Positions 48,498-58,056 of a DNA stretch of 64,000 nucleotides are shown here, one piece after another. Origin of the DNA: DATFDN01 sp963818725 (GTDB lineage: Bacteria; Pseudomonadota; Alphaproteobacteria; Acetobacterales; Acetobacteraceae); NCBI GenBank assembly GCA_963818725.1, contig CAWFTU010000018.1, positions 186,001 to 250,000 of the forward strand, in the 5' to 3' direction. The notes beneath the pieces were generated by a model that worked only from the letters and a program-made list of their open reading frames with translations, did no database searches and was not told where the DNA came from. A program made the position numbers and the translations under genes. Position 1 is the first letter of the stretch; each line of letters starts with the position of its first letter.

Positions 48498-49041
48498 CCC
48501 ATGTCGAGGACCTGGTTGCTGACCTGCTGCTCGACGATCAGCTTGTGCTTGGTGTCCACGGCAACTTGCACGTTGCAGCCCACGGCAACATGGGTGTGCG
48601 CCGCCATCGCGCGGCTGTCGGGGTCGGTGAGCGAGATCTGGCCCTCGCCGGTGCGGTCGAGCTGCGCCAGCATGTCTTGGCAGCGTGTGCGTCGGGTGCG
48701 GATGGCGGCGATCTTCTCAGCTAGGTTCTCGACCCGCGAGCCACTTGTTGTGCTTTCGGCGGCATCGCTTTGGTCGAGCCTTTGCAGATAGTCGTCGAGC
48801 TTGGCATCGGCCAATTCGATAAACCTGGTCAGCGAGGCACGGGTGAAGTTGCGGTCCTTGTTGTTGACCGCCTTGATGCGGGTGCCATCCACGGCCAGCA
48901 GTTCGCGGCCGAACAGATCCAGCTGGCGGCACAGCAGCACGAACTGGCGAAAGACCGGACGGAAGGCCTTGCGGTTGTCGCGGCGGAAATCGGCGATGGT
49001 CTTGTAGTCCGGCTTCAGGTGACGCAGCAGCCAAATGACTT
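48498..49041 (-). pseudogene. IS1182 transposase, 5' half (copy 2), cut by IS1595
   Basis: Encodes EVIWLLRHLKPDYKTIADFR at its 5' border with IS1595, then GRELLAVDGTRIKAVNNKDR (first aspartate), LQRLDQSDAAESTTSGSRVE and the end NQVLDMG at 48498, where the IS110 insert begins. Residues before EVIW are missing. This copy keeps the A that copy 1 lost near 2040. Confidence 0.85.
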
Positions 49042-50088
49042 CCCGCTTATCGGCCAATCGACCCGTCACGGGTAGACGCCTTTGTGGGTCAGACGGGACG
49101 ACGCAGCGACGGCACGGCAAAGCGCGTTGACCATGCCTCGCATGTTGCGGCGCCGGTTGGTGGTCCAGCAGAAGGCGCCGAGATAGTCGGGCAGATGCTT
49201 GGGGGAGAGCCGCTTGTGGGTGGCCTTGAGCGCGGTACTGAGATTGGCGACCAGGGTGTTGACGGTGAAGAACGGGGCGCTGCGCTCGCGCTCCGGACGC
49301 CCGCCGCCGGTGACGGTGGCGACATGCGTCCGCCCGGCTTCACCGAAGGCGTTGAACGCCCGCAAGCCGTCCGTGTGCACAGTCGCGCCGGCGGCGATGT
49401 GGGCATCGCGGAACGCGGCCACCGCCTCGCTGGAGAAGGCGCTGACCGCGCGCATCGCGACATGGCCCATGCGCCCGTCCGCATGCCGCTCGCAGGCGAC
49501 GATGACGCAGGTCTTGCCTTCGGTTCCGCTGCCTTGGTTCCTTTCACCTCCCAGACACACGTCATCCGCCTCCACTACCGGCGGCGCGGCATCGTCGTCG
49601 CTCGCGCCCCCGAGCGAATAGCGCTCCGTCCGCTCGGTCATGGCGTGGCGGAGCCGCTTGTGCAGATACCAGGCCGTCTCATAGCCCAGGCCCAGCCTGC
49701 GGCCGAGCTCGACCGCCGAGATCGCCTGTTTGGTGCTGCTCATCAGGTGCATGGCGCGGAACCAAGTGGTCAGAGACAGCTTGGTGTCCGCCATCACGGT
49801 GCCCGCGGTGACCGACCAACGTCGGCCGCAGCGCGTGCAGCCGACACGGCGGCCGTAGACATAGCTCTTCAGATTGGCGCAGCGCGGGCAAGGCATTCCT
49901 TCACGTTGGCGCGCCGCCACCAACGCCGCCAGACACTGACCCTCCGTCCCGTAGAGTCGTTCGAACTCAACGTCCGTCAGCCCCTTCATGATTGCCCGCA
50001 CCGTTCTGCTCCGAGACGCCGCGTTCAGAGCGACTTTGCGCTTCCCTGCTGCAAAGTACAAGAGCGGGTCGATTGGCCGATAAGCGGG
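49042..50088 (-). mobile_element. IS1595 family element, copy 2
   Basis: 1047 bases with perfect 23-base terminal inverted repeats (49042-49064, 50066-50088), identical to copy 1. The flanks (AAATGACTT left, GTGGAGCAA right) do not match, so this copy has no target duplication and was probably joined to its present flanks by recombination or deletion. Confidence 0.92.
49066..49989 (-). CDS. IS1595 family transposase (copy 2, single unit)
   Basis: 307 residues from MKGLTDVEFERLYG. It has the same zinc ribbon (CPRC, CTRC) and DDE domain as copy 1 but only one ERYSLGG to DDVCLG segment, so it represents the normal form. Otherwise nearly identical. The stop lies just inside the left terminal repeat. 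Confidence 0.93.
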   Translation of the reverse strand: MKGLTDVEFERLYGTEGQCLAALVAARQREGMPCPRCANLKSYVYGRRVGCTRCGRRWSVTAGTVMADTKLSLTTWFRAMHLMSSTKQAISAVELGRRLGLGYETAWYLHKRLRHAMTERTERYSLGGASDDDAAPPVVEADDVCLGGERNQGSGTEGKTCVIVACERHADGRMGHVAMRAVSAFSSEAVAAFRDAHIAAGATVHTDGLRAFNAFGEAGRTHVATVTGGGRPERERSAPFFTVNTLVANLSTALKATHKRLSPKHLPDYLGAFCWTTNRRRNMRGMVNALCRAVAASSRLTHKGVYP

Positions 50089-50572
50089 GTGGAGCAACGG
50101 TCGGCCATCACCCTGCTGGCTCTTCAATGCGAACCCATCACCGTGGATGACAATTTCGACGGACGCGACCTGACGCGCTGAACGCTACACCCAATGCGCT
50201 ATCGCCGGCGCGGCTTGCGCTCGGCCACGATACGGGGCAGCGATTCGGTATGGCGACATCACGCGAACGATGACGGGCGACTTGTCTCCGCGCCGGAGAT
50301 AGCGCTTCAGCCAGGCGAGCCTATCCCTTGTCGACCGCTTACGTGGTCCTTCATGTGGGCGGTATTTTCCATCGAACGGTGCTGCAGTCCTGATTTGCCT
50401 CAGACCAATTGCAACAAATGCGGCTCTCCGGGTACTTGTACCGATGGATACTTCAAACGATTGGACCTATCTTAGGAACTGCTGGTTCACCCCAGAAACC
50501 TGTCGCAGCGACAAGAGAACATCAGCTACAGCCGCTGCGCGGCAAACGCGGAGGCCAGCGAGGAGAACTGCC
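50089..50572 (+). other. No gene recognised
   Basis: About 480 bases. The start (CCATCACCCTGCTGGCTCTT) could be the 3' end of a gene cut by IS1595, reading SAITLLALQCEPITVDDNFD and a stop at 50181, but no family is recognised. The rest shows nothing. Confidence 0.35.
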
Positions 50573-50707
50573 ATGAAAACGACAATGATTGCCCTCGCCG
50601 CGTTCCTCGGCCTCGCCGTTGGCGGCGCGGCGCTGATCCCGAGCGGTCACGCCCATGCTGCAAACACGTCCTGGACCAATGCTAACAGTGGCGGTGGGGG
50701 TGGCTGA
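50573..50707 (+). CDS. Small secreted peptide (44 aa)
   Basis: MKTTMIALAAFLGLAVGGAA is a clear signal peptide with cleavage near AHA-ANTSW; the mature part is only about 15 residues, ANTSWTNANSGGGGG. GAGGAG lies upstream. Too small for known families; the glycine tail resembles that of the 37.1-kb secreted protein only in composition. Confidence 0.6.
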   Translation: MKTTMIALAAFLGLAVGGAALIPSGHAHAANTSWTNANSGGGGG

Positions 50708-50734
50708 GTTCGCCGTCATCGAAGGGAGCCAGCG

Positions 50735-50860
50735 ATGCTGGAGACTCTTGTGGTCATCGGTGCCACCCTGATCTTGGCGCTGCTTGGCAGCGCCTTGATC
50801 GCACCGCCGCCAAGTCACGGATCGAGCGCGCGCCCGCCTCGGCCTGCACGCCTTCGATGA
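50735..50860 (+). CDS. Small membrane peptide (41 aa), probably cut by IS5
   Basis: MLETLVVIGATLILALLGSA is a single transmembrane helix, followed by LIAPPPSHGSSARPPRPARL. GAAGGGAG lies upstream, and the gene is 28 bases after the preceding peptide gene, so both are probably co-transcribed. The proline/arginine-rich tail may come from inserted sequence. Confidence 0.5.
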   Translation: MLETLVVIGATLILALLGSALIAPPPSHGSSARPPRPARLR

Positions 50861-50919
50861 TCTGGGCGCAGAGCGCGTCGGTCAGCTCCGGCGTGCCCAT
50901 CGAGGCCCACCAGGCGGCA

Positions 50920-50990
50920 TGTTGCATGGACCTGAAGTGCGGGCGCACTCGCAGCCGTGTTGCACGGACCCGAAGTGCGGGCGCACCCGC
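50920..50990 (+). repeat. Duplicated IS5 terminal sequence
   Basis: The IS5 terminus TGTTGCAYGGACCYGAAGTG and following bases occurs twice, 50920-50952 and 50958-50990, a 38-base period with three mismatches over 33 bases. It suggests either a tandem duplication or insertion next to an older IS5 end. Confidence 0.75.
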
Positions 50991-52075
50991 CCCAACCCCA
51001 TTCGGGATCAGGCGATGCGGACGGAGATCGGGCGTCCGAACGCCAGCATACGGTTGAGCGTGTGGATGGCGACCTCCACCTCGGTCGCACGGCGCTCGTC
51101 CTTGCGCGAGCGCAGCCCGTCCCCGATCACCTGCTTGTATCTCGCGACGGCCGCCTCGGCGCGAGCGCGCGAGTTGTAGCCCGAGGCTTTCTGCCATCCC
51201 ATGCGGCCGTGCTCGGCGATGCACTGGAGATGCCGGTCGCGCTGCGTCGGCGCGGTCGCGGCCGTGTCGCTCGGCACCGCTGTGCAACGCGGCGGCACGA
51301 CCACGGCCGCGTCTGGATGACGCGCGGCGACATCGGCGTAGGTGCTGCTTTGGTCGTACGCACCGTCGGCAATGAACGAGGCCACCGCGCCCGCAACCTG
51401 GTCGAGCAAGGGGCCGACCTGAGAGGCGTCGTCCACGTCGCGGTCGGTGAGGGCCGAGGCGACGATCTGACCCGTCTCGGCATCGAGGCCGATGTGCAGC
51501 TTCCTCCACGACCGCCGTGCGTGGGTGCCGTGCTTCTCGATCAGCCACTCACCCGCGCCGCACAGCTTCAGCCCCGTGCTGTCCACCAGCAGGTGCAGGG
51601 GCTCGCCCTCGCCATCAGCGCCGGCCGCTGGACCGTGTCGGCCGCGGCACCTCCAGCGTCGCCGCCCGCCGGCTCAAGGTGGAGTGGTCCGGCACGCGCA
51701 GCGCCAGCCCGAGCAGGCCGATGACGGAGCCGATCAGGCCCTCGGTCTGGCGCAGCGCCAAGCGGAACACGGCACGTAGGGTCAGCGCCGTCAGGATCGC
51801 CAGGGGCGAGTAGCAGGCCTGCCCGCCGGCAGTCGAACGTGGTGCTGCTCGCCAGCCCGCGATCGCCTCGGCCGTGAACCAGACGGTGAGGCTGCCGCGC
51901 TGGCGCAGGCTGGCGTCGTAGTCGCGCCAGTTGACGACCTTGCGCCTCTGCCTGGGGATATGGTGGCGGCGGTCGTGGTTCAGCTTGAAGGGCAATATGG
52001 GCGTCCCGGGTCAGATCAGGGCCTGCCTCCTACGCCAGGTCGGTTCCGCAAGCCATCAGGCGGGTCCGTGCAACA
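50958..52075 (-). mobile_element. IS5 family element, copy 2, transposase frameshifted
   Basis: Ends TGTTGCACGGACC (left) and GGGTCCGTGCAACA (right). The transposase runs from 51995 (MPFKLNHDRRHHIPRQRRKV) to about 51615, and after a frame change to 51008, with MDSTGLKLCGAGEWLIEKHG, ASFIADGAYDQSSTYADVAA and the C-terminal ATEVEVAIHTLNRMLAFGRP intact. The indel near 51600 lies just before the first catalytic aspartate (VDSTG). Confidence 0.85.
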
Positions 52076-52423
52076 ATCCGTCGCACCAGGCTTCGAACTC
52101 AGCCGGACATCTTCCAGCCACGCCATCGCGATCCGCGCCTGCTGTGTTTGGGCCGTGGCGTCCGCGGGTGCCAGTTCCCGCGCTTTGGCGTTCGCGTCCC
52201 ACGACAAGGCGTAGTCCCGGCCCTTCAGCTGGCTGTCGGCCAGCCTGACGAGGGCGGCGACCTTTTCCCGCCGCGCAGCATCGTCGCGCAACATGGAATA
52301 GACCTGAATGGCCGCGGTGCCCGCCCCGATAATCGTGGTCAAGGCGGCCGCCACCCTCACCAGCGAGCCGAGTTGCGAGTACCAGCGCCTGGTGAGGGCG
52401 AGAATGCGCCGGAGATAGTTCAT
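52076..52423 (-). pseudogene. Membrane-anchored protein with TPR-like part, cut by IS5
   Basis: Start MNYLRRILALTRRWYSQLGS, one membrane segment (VRVAAALTTIIGAGTAAIQV) and then a helical part LRDDAARREKVAALVRLADS, YALSWDANAKARELAPADAT resembling a tetratricopeptide repeat. The frame meets the IS5 end after SSKPGATDCC. The rest of the gene is not visible on the other side of IS5. Confidence 0.6.
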
Positions 52424-53047
52424 GCTGCACGACCCGGAATCAGTTGCCAGCCGCATTGCATCGATAACGCATCGGCCTCATCGGCCATTGGAGCCTTGCG
52501 GCGCTTCGGGTGCCTCCACGGCCTAGGACATTTCACGCCTAACGTTACCACCTCTAGCAGGGCTTGGGTGATTTTCTTGAGCGAGGCGACGGAAAACCGA
52601 GCCGGCTCCCCCAGCGGGGTGCGTGCGATGCAGCCACAAAATCAGAGCGCAATCCAGTTTGTGTTACGTTGGCTGGAAGGCGGGTTCTACGACAGAGGCC
52701 GGCCACGTTGCCAAGCTGCCCGGGCCTGTGACCTATTCGGTCGGTTATAGAGCAAACCGTGGCAATCGGTATCCGATCTCTCGGGTAGTGTCTGATCAGA
52801 GTGCGACGGACGACATTCGCTAGTTTGCCCCGACCAGGCGTGCTGCCTCAAGCGCTGCACCTGCGGCGCACCGCCACGCCGCTGGGGGGCTTGACCGCAG
52901 CACGCGGTCGGGCGGAGGGTATCGATGTCGCTGACACCAGCATCCTCCCTCCTGTCCGCCACGCCTGGACGTAACCCGACACTGTCCGTCAGGTCCAATC
53001 CAGATTTTTACATTTGAAATATGGCATTCTCGCGCGGTTGGCCAAAG
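52424..53047 (+). other. No gene recognised
   Basis: About 620 bases of mixed composition between the truncated membrane protein and the large regulator stop. No recognisable domain on either strand. Confidence 0.4.
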
Positions 53048-56000
53048 TCAGGCTAAGAGCCCATCCAAAAGCATCTTGGCGCTCCGCAGTGAACTGGTCT
53101 GGAGTCCTTCCTTGAACCAGCCGTAAACGGGGCTGAGAACGGCACGGGCCTCGGCGCTCCTGTGCTGCTCGTGCCACAAGCGCGCGAGGCTCGTAGACGC
53201 GTGCAATTCCCAAAGCCTGGCGTGCTGGCGGCGCGAGATCGCGAGGGCTTGCTTAAAATGTTTTTCGCCAGCGCCGGCATTACCTTGTTGGCGGTCCACT
53301 TCGCCCAGGCGCCGCGCCAGCTCGGCGTCGTACCATCCCTCGCCCGTGCGCTCGGCCAAGTCCTGCGCCTCGACAAGAAGCTGCCGTGCCTCGTGTAGCC
53401 GGCCCAATCGCTGGTTGGCCTCGGCAAGGAGGGCGTGATAGTAGCCGGACCAGATCACCGTCTCTGAGGCGCGGTAGGCTTCCATGCCCTCATGCATGAC
53501 GGCAATCCCGCCTTCCGGGTCGCCGCTGCACGAGACCACATGGCCCTGGTAGATAGTGGCCATCGCCTTGTATGATACCAGATCAAGATCGTCCACCCGC
53601 TTGCCAAGTGCTTTCACTGGCTGGGCGAGCCGCGCGCCATCGGTGAAAAACGAACTGACCTGTACCTCTCAGTATCGAGTACACCGCCAGCGCGGGCGCC
53701 CAGCCCATTGTCGGGGCGCGCTCGACGAGCGACGATAGGCAAGCGACTGCTTGATCTGGATAGCCGAGCCAGCACCTGACATACCCAAGCCGGGTCGTGA
53801 TATGGGCCCACGCAGTCCACGGCCCCCTCAGGGTTTTGTGGCTTCTCCAAAGGTAGCCCGGGTCATCCGAACAGGACTGCACGAGGCGGAGGCCCTCTTG
53901 CAAGTGCCAGCTCGACTCGAGGAACTCGCCTCGGACCAGCGCGCTGCCACCGGCGAGGGTATGGCCCAAAATGGTGTACTGCGCATCGGCCCGCCTCCGA
54001 CTCGAATGCAGCAGCTTGTCGGCCAGATCCTGTGCGAGCCTTGTCTCACTTCGAGTGAAGTGAAATTGCCACCTGTCGCGTATGACGCCGACGAATTCGG
54101 CCGGCCGCCCAAGGCGCTCCCACAGCTCTTGCGCCCGGACCTGCACGTCGATGGCTTCGGTATTCGCATAGCCGCGCTGCAGGACGATCGCCTCGCTCAG
54201 GCAAGCGAGGGCTTCCAAATCCATCCGGTCGCGCTGTGCGCCTTCGGGCAGCGTCGCGATCAGCCGCAAGGCACGCGCGCACTGCCTGCGCCCCTCCGCG
54301 TAGGCGCTGCGTGACGCGGAACGCCAACCGGCGTGGGTGTAGTAACTTATCGCCTTTTCTTGAACTCCACCCTGCTCGTAATGCCACGCCAGTAGATCCG
54401 GCTGGGTGATCTCGGTGCTCGGATCAAGCTCAATCAGCGCCTCAGAGACCCGCACATGCAAAGCGGCGCGCCGACTGCGCGGCAGGCTCTCGTAGGCGGC
54501 CTGCTGCACCAGCGCGTGCTTGAACGCGTAGCGCGCGTCAGGTGGCGTGCCGCTGCGGAACAGCAGCTCCGAGCGGACAAGCTGCCTCAGCGCCTGCTCC
54601 AGAGCGGTGTCGGGCTGACCGGTCACGGCGCTCAGCAGTTCGTCGGTGAACTCGCGCCCGATCACAGCACCGATTTGCGCCACCTCGCGTGCTGGGCCCA
54701 GACGCTCCAGCCGTGCCTCAAGCAAATCCTGCAGGCTGGTCGGGATCGGCGGCGGCACGGATCTCTCCTCCTCGGCCGGGAAGCCGATCTCCAGCACGGC
54801 TTTGGTCAGTTCCTCGACAAACAGTGGCACCCCTTCCGCGTGCTCCACGATCTGCTGCCGCGTCGTACCAGGCAGCGACACCGCGCCGGCCACGTGATCG
54901 GCCAGCATGGCAGCCTCGTCATCGCTCAGCCGGTTCAGCAACAGCGTGGTCACGTGCGCTTGGTCAGGCCAGGGCGGCTTGAATTCAGGACGGGCGGTGA
55001 TCAGCAGCAGCACGCGCATCGAGGCCACCCGCTCGACGGCGCGCGCCAGCAGTTCGAGGGTGGTCGGGTCGCTCCGGTGCACGTCCTCGAAGATCACCAG
55101 CGCCGGCTTCCGGGCGGCAATCCCGGCGAACGCTCCAAGCAACGCCGCCAGGGTCTTCTCCCTGAGCCTCTGCGGGCTCGTCTCGGGCAGGCGATAGGGC
55201 GCGCTCGCGGGAGTCGAGAGCAGCCCGGCAAACACGGCAGTTGCGTCGTCGCCGGCATCCGACTTCGCCAGTAGCACCTCAAGCTTGGTGAGCTTCGTCT
55301 CGGCCGTGTCATCGCGCCCGAAGCCGGCCGCGCGCTCGATCCGGGCGATCACCGGATAGAGAGCGCTGTCCCGGTGACGCGGCGAGCAGAAATAGCGCGG
55401 ACGCACTGGCGCCTCGCTGGCCAGCCGGTCCTGCGCCGCACGGATCAGGCGCGACTTGCCGATGCCGGGCTCGCCAGTCAGGAGCACCGCCCGGCCGGCA
55501 CCTGCCTTGACCTGCTCCCAGCGCCGCAGCAGTAGAGACAATTCCTCCGCACGCCCGACGAGCTCAGCTATCTCGCGCCCACGTAGCGCATCGAACCGAC
55601 CTTTCACGCCCTCGCCGATCACCTCCCAGGCGGGGACCGGATCGGCAAAGCCATCGAGCGGGATCGGGGTGTGGTCGCGGCACTCAAAGATGTCGCCGAC
55701 CAGGCGCCGTGTGGCGGGGCCGATCAGCACCGTGCCGGGCTCGGCGCGCGCCAATAGCCCGGCAGCAAGGCTCGGAGCCTCCCCGAGAGTAACCGGCTCC
55801 CCTGACCCGGCACCGAGCAGGTCGCCCACCAGCACCAGCCCGGTGGCGATCCCGACCCGGGCCTGCAAGGTACTAGCATGCCCCGTCTTGATCGCCCCGG
55901 CCGCCTCGATCAGGTGCAGCGCCGCCCAGATGGCCCGTTCCGCCTCGTCCTCGTGGGTCTCGGGATACCCGAAATAGGCCAGCACCGTCTCGTCGAGCCG

Positions 56001-56543
56001 TTGCGCAATGGTGCCGCCGGCGCGCTGGATGATTGTGGCGCAGGTCGTGTGAAAGGCGACCAGCAGCCGCTGCAGGTCTTCCGGATCGCCCCGCGCGGAC
56101 AGCAGGGCCGGCCCGGACAGGCCACACTGTAGGATGGTCAGTTGCCGGCGCTCGGGGGGCGCTGGCAGTGTCGGGACCGGCATTGCAGGCGTCGCGCCGC
56201 TCTCGGCGGAGACGGGCTGCGGCTTGGCCGCGAACCGGTAGCCCGCCCCCGGGACCGTAACGATCAGCCGCGGCCTGGCCGGTTCCGGCTCTATCTTGCG
56301 CCGCAGCCGCCCGACCAGCACGTCGACGCTGCGGTCGAAGGGGTCTGACCGGCGCCCTGCGACCGCGTCCAGCAGGTGGTCGCGGCTGAGCGCGCGGCCC
56401 GGCGCGGCAAGGAAGGCGCGCAGCAGCTCGAACTCCGAGCGCCGCAGCGCCACCTCCCGGCCGCCGGCGTCCACCAGGGTGCGCGCCGCCAAGTCGAGCG
56501 TGAGGCCCTCAAACCGCAGCGGTGTCGGATCCGCGCTAGCCAT
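53048..56543 (-). pseudogene. Winged-helix / degenerate class III cyclase / AAA ATPase / TPR regulator, frameshifted near the end
   Basis: From MASADPTPLRFEGLTLDLAA: OmpR-type winged helix (residues 1-105, SEFELLRAFLAAPGRALSRD and GYRFA), a cyclase-homology domain (about 132-300, RRQLTILQCGLSG, FGYPETHEDEAERAIWAALH, RVGIATGLVLVGDLL), an AAA ATPase (LLTGEPGIGKSRL, LVIFEDVHRSD) and C-terminal TPR-like repeats. Near 53650 a one-base indel moves the end (VKALGKRVDDLDLVSYKAMA to LLDGLLA at 53048) to another frame. The cyclase domain lacks the metal-binding aspartates: F-x-D-L/V-V-G-S-T is LQCGLSG (139-145), and GDG is DET (184-186). It is probably a sensor or regulator, not a cyclase. Confidence 0.85.
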
Positions 56544-56602
56544 TTCTCTCGGCTCCCGTCGACAGGCGACCGGGGAAGCTCTCGCCGCAACCAACTGGAC
56601 GC

Positions 56603-57172
56603 TCAAAAACGAGGAGTATCTTGCACAGCCCGAATGTTCCCGCTGGGCGGCTCCGGGAGGGGTGCGATCATGCTGTCAAGCGCCTCCGGCACGGACCGCA
56701 GCACGCGGCGTTCACCGAACAGATGCTGTATCTCGACCGCGTCCGTGTGCCGCCATAGCGTCCAGCAACGGTGGGGCGAGGCAGTCGGGTACAGGGCGAT
56801 CACCTCATCAGGTGCCTCGCCATCCCAGAAGTTATCGACTTCGATACTGACCCGAACGTCATGAAACTCGGCCCAGCTCCCGATCAAGATGAGTTCGGAA
56901 TCCGCAAAATTAGTCTTGAGAGGTGACGGAGGTGCGCCGGAGGCTTGTCGTATGGCACGGGCGGTGCCAAGCAGCGTATCGTCGAAGTTCTGTATGCCAG
57001 TGGAGTAGTTCTCAAGCTCAGATGCTCGACAGCCATCGCCAAACATATAGGATCTTGAAGCGCTGCGAGTTCGGTCCATTATGGACAATCCCGTGGTTCC
57101 CAACGGTGTAAGCCTGAGTTGGCTGTATGATTGGAAGCAAGCACCGACTTCTGGCGGCAGCGTATTAGCCAC
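56603..57172 (-). CDS. Hypothetical protein (up to 189 aa)
   Basis: Reads YSTGIQNFDDTLLGTARAIR, LKTNFADSELILIGSWAEFH, VEIQHLFGERRVLRSVPEAL. A start within (MDRTRSASRSYMFGDGCRAS at 57079) is equally possible; neither has a strong ribosome-binding site. It ends 59 bases before the large regulator on the same strand, so the two may be co-transcribed. No family recognised, no signal peptide. Confidence 0.5.
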   Translation of the reverse strand: MANTLPPEVGACFQSYSQLRLTPLGTTGLSIMDRTRSASRSYMFGDGCRASELENYSTGIQNFDDTLLGTARAIRQASGAPPSPLKTNFADSELILIGSWAEFHDVRVSIEVDNFWDGEAPDEVIALYPTASPHRCWTLWRHTDAVEIQHLFGERRVLRSVPEALDSMIAPLPEPPSGNIRAVQDTPRF

Positions 57173-57391
57173 ATAGCAGGTCGTCTATTGGTACCTGTAC
57201 CGAGGCACGTGGGCAGCCGTTGGCACAAACTCGGGTCCGCGCGCCACAGTCGCATGGATCGGGGCCTAACCAGGATAGGCGAAAAGGCCATCCATCGGGG
57301 GGAAGCCTGGGCTAGGTGTGGTGACGGGTGCCGAGGCTTGCGGCGCTGCCGGCTTCGTCCCGGGCACCCCACGGTTCCTACGGTCTCCTAT

Positions 57392-57751
57392 CTACGGACA
57401 AGTATCGAACAGGTGCGCGCCGACGATAGAGGCCCTTATGTCATTGCGTGCCTGCTCGGCCGCTGCGCTGTCTGCCGAAAAGGCGGAGATGCGGACTTGA
57501 TTGCCGCCGGGAAGGCAAATCGTCTCCGCGATAACCTTATTGTTACTGCCGAGAAGTACAGAACCGGCATCTTCGAGGATACGCATGTGCTCACGCAGCA
57601 TGGCGTCACGTGCAAACAGATGACAAGCACACCCGCTCGCCGGCTTATTGAACGTGCTCCAGTGGACCGCCGGCGCCTGTCCAAAAGCGGCAAACGGAGC
57701 CAAAAGCATAGCCGACGTGACGTGTACACTGATTGAAAGCGGATGTTTCAT
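57392..57751 (-). CDS. Small secreted hypothetical protein (119 aa)
   Basis: MKHPLSISVHVTSAMLLAPF is a signal peptide with cleavage near AFG-QAPAVHWSTF. Strong ribosome-binding site GGAGGAGG. Mature part has four cysteines: SGCACHLFARDAM with two, AETICLPGGNQVRI with one and FDTCP at the end; two disulfides are possible. Function unknown. Confidence 0.65.
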   Translation of the reverse strand: MKHPLSISVHVTSAMLLAPFAAFGQAPAVHWSTFNKPASGCACHLFARDAMLREHMRILEDAGSVLLGSNNKVIAETICLPGGNQVRISAFSADSAAAEQARNDIRASIVGAHLFDTCP

Positions 57752-58056
57752 CGTCCTCCTCCGAACGATTGTTGTTGCCACTTTACCGACTCTCGCGACG
57801 CTCGCCACCACAGGCGTGCTTCGAACGGCAATGGCGCCACAGTTCGCATGGTGGGTGGGGCCGGTCGGCGCAGCACCTTTTTCTAATCAGCCTCGTTGCA
57901 GGACTTTGCCTTGCCGGTGCAGCTCTAGCGCAGAGCGTGAGCATCCCGGTCACGCCCTATATCGCGAACAGCTCGCATGCGGCGGGTTCCTCGTTAGGGA
58001 CGAGCGTCGATCGGTTGACCCAGTTCCGCATTGCTCCCTTCGTTGCCGAGAGCTGC
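57752..58056 (-). other. Spacer with no gene
   Basis: About 305 bases between the phospholipase-type gene stop and the secreted-protein start. A plus-strand frame lacks a ribosome-binding site. Confidence 0.35.

Noticed and set aside
46152..49041. Two separate IS1182 transposase genes at 46 and 48.5 kb
   Set aside because: The two pieces are complementary halves of one gene that join at DMG/LLT; they are one copy interrupted by IS110.
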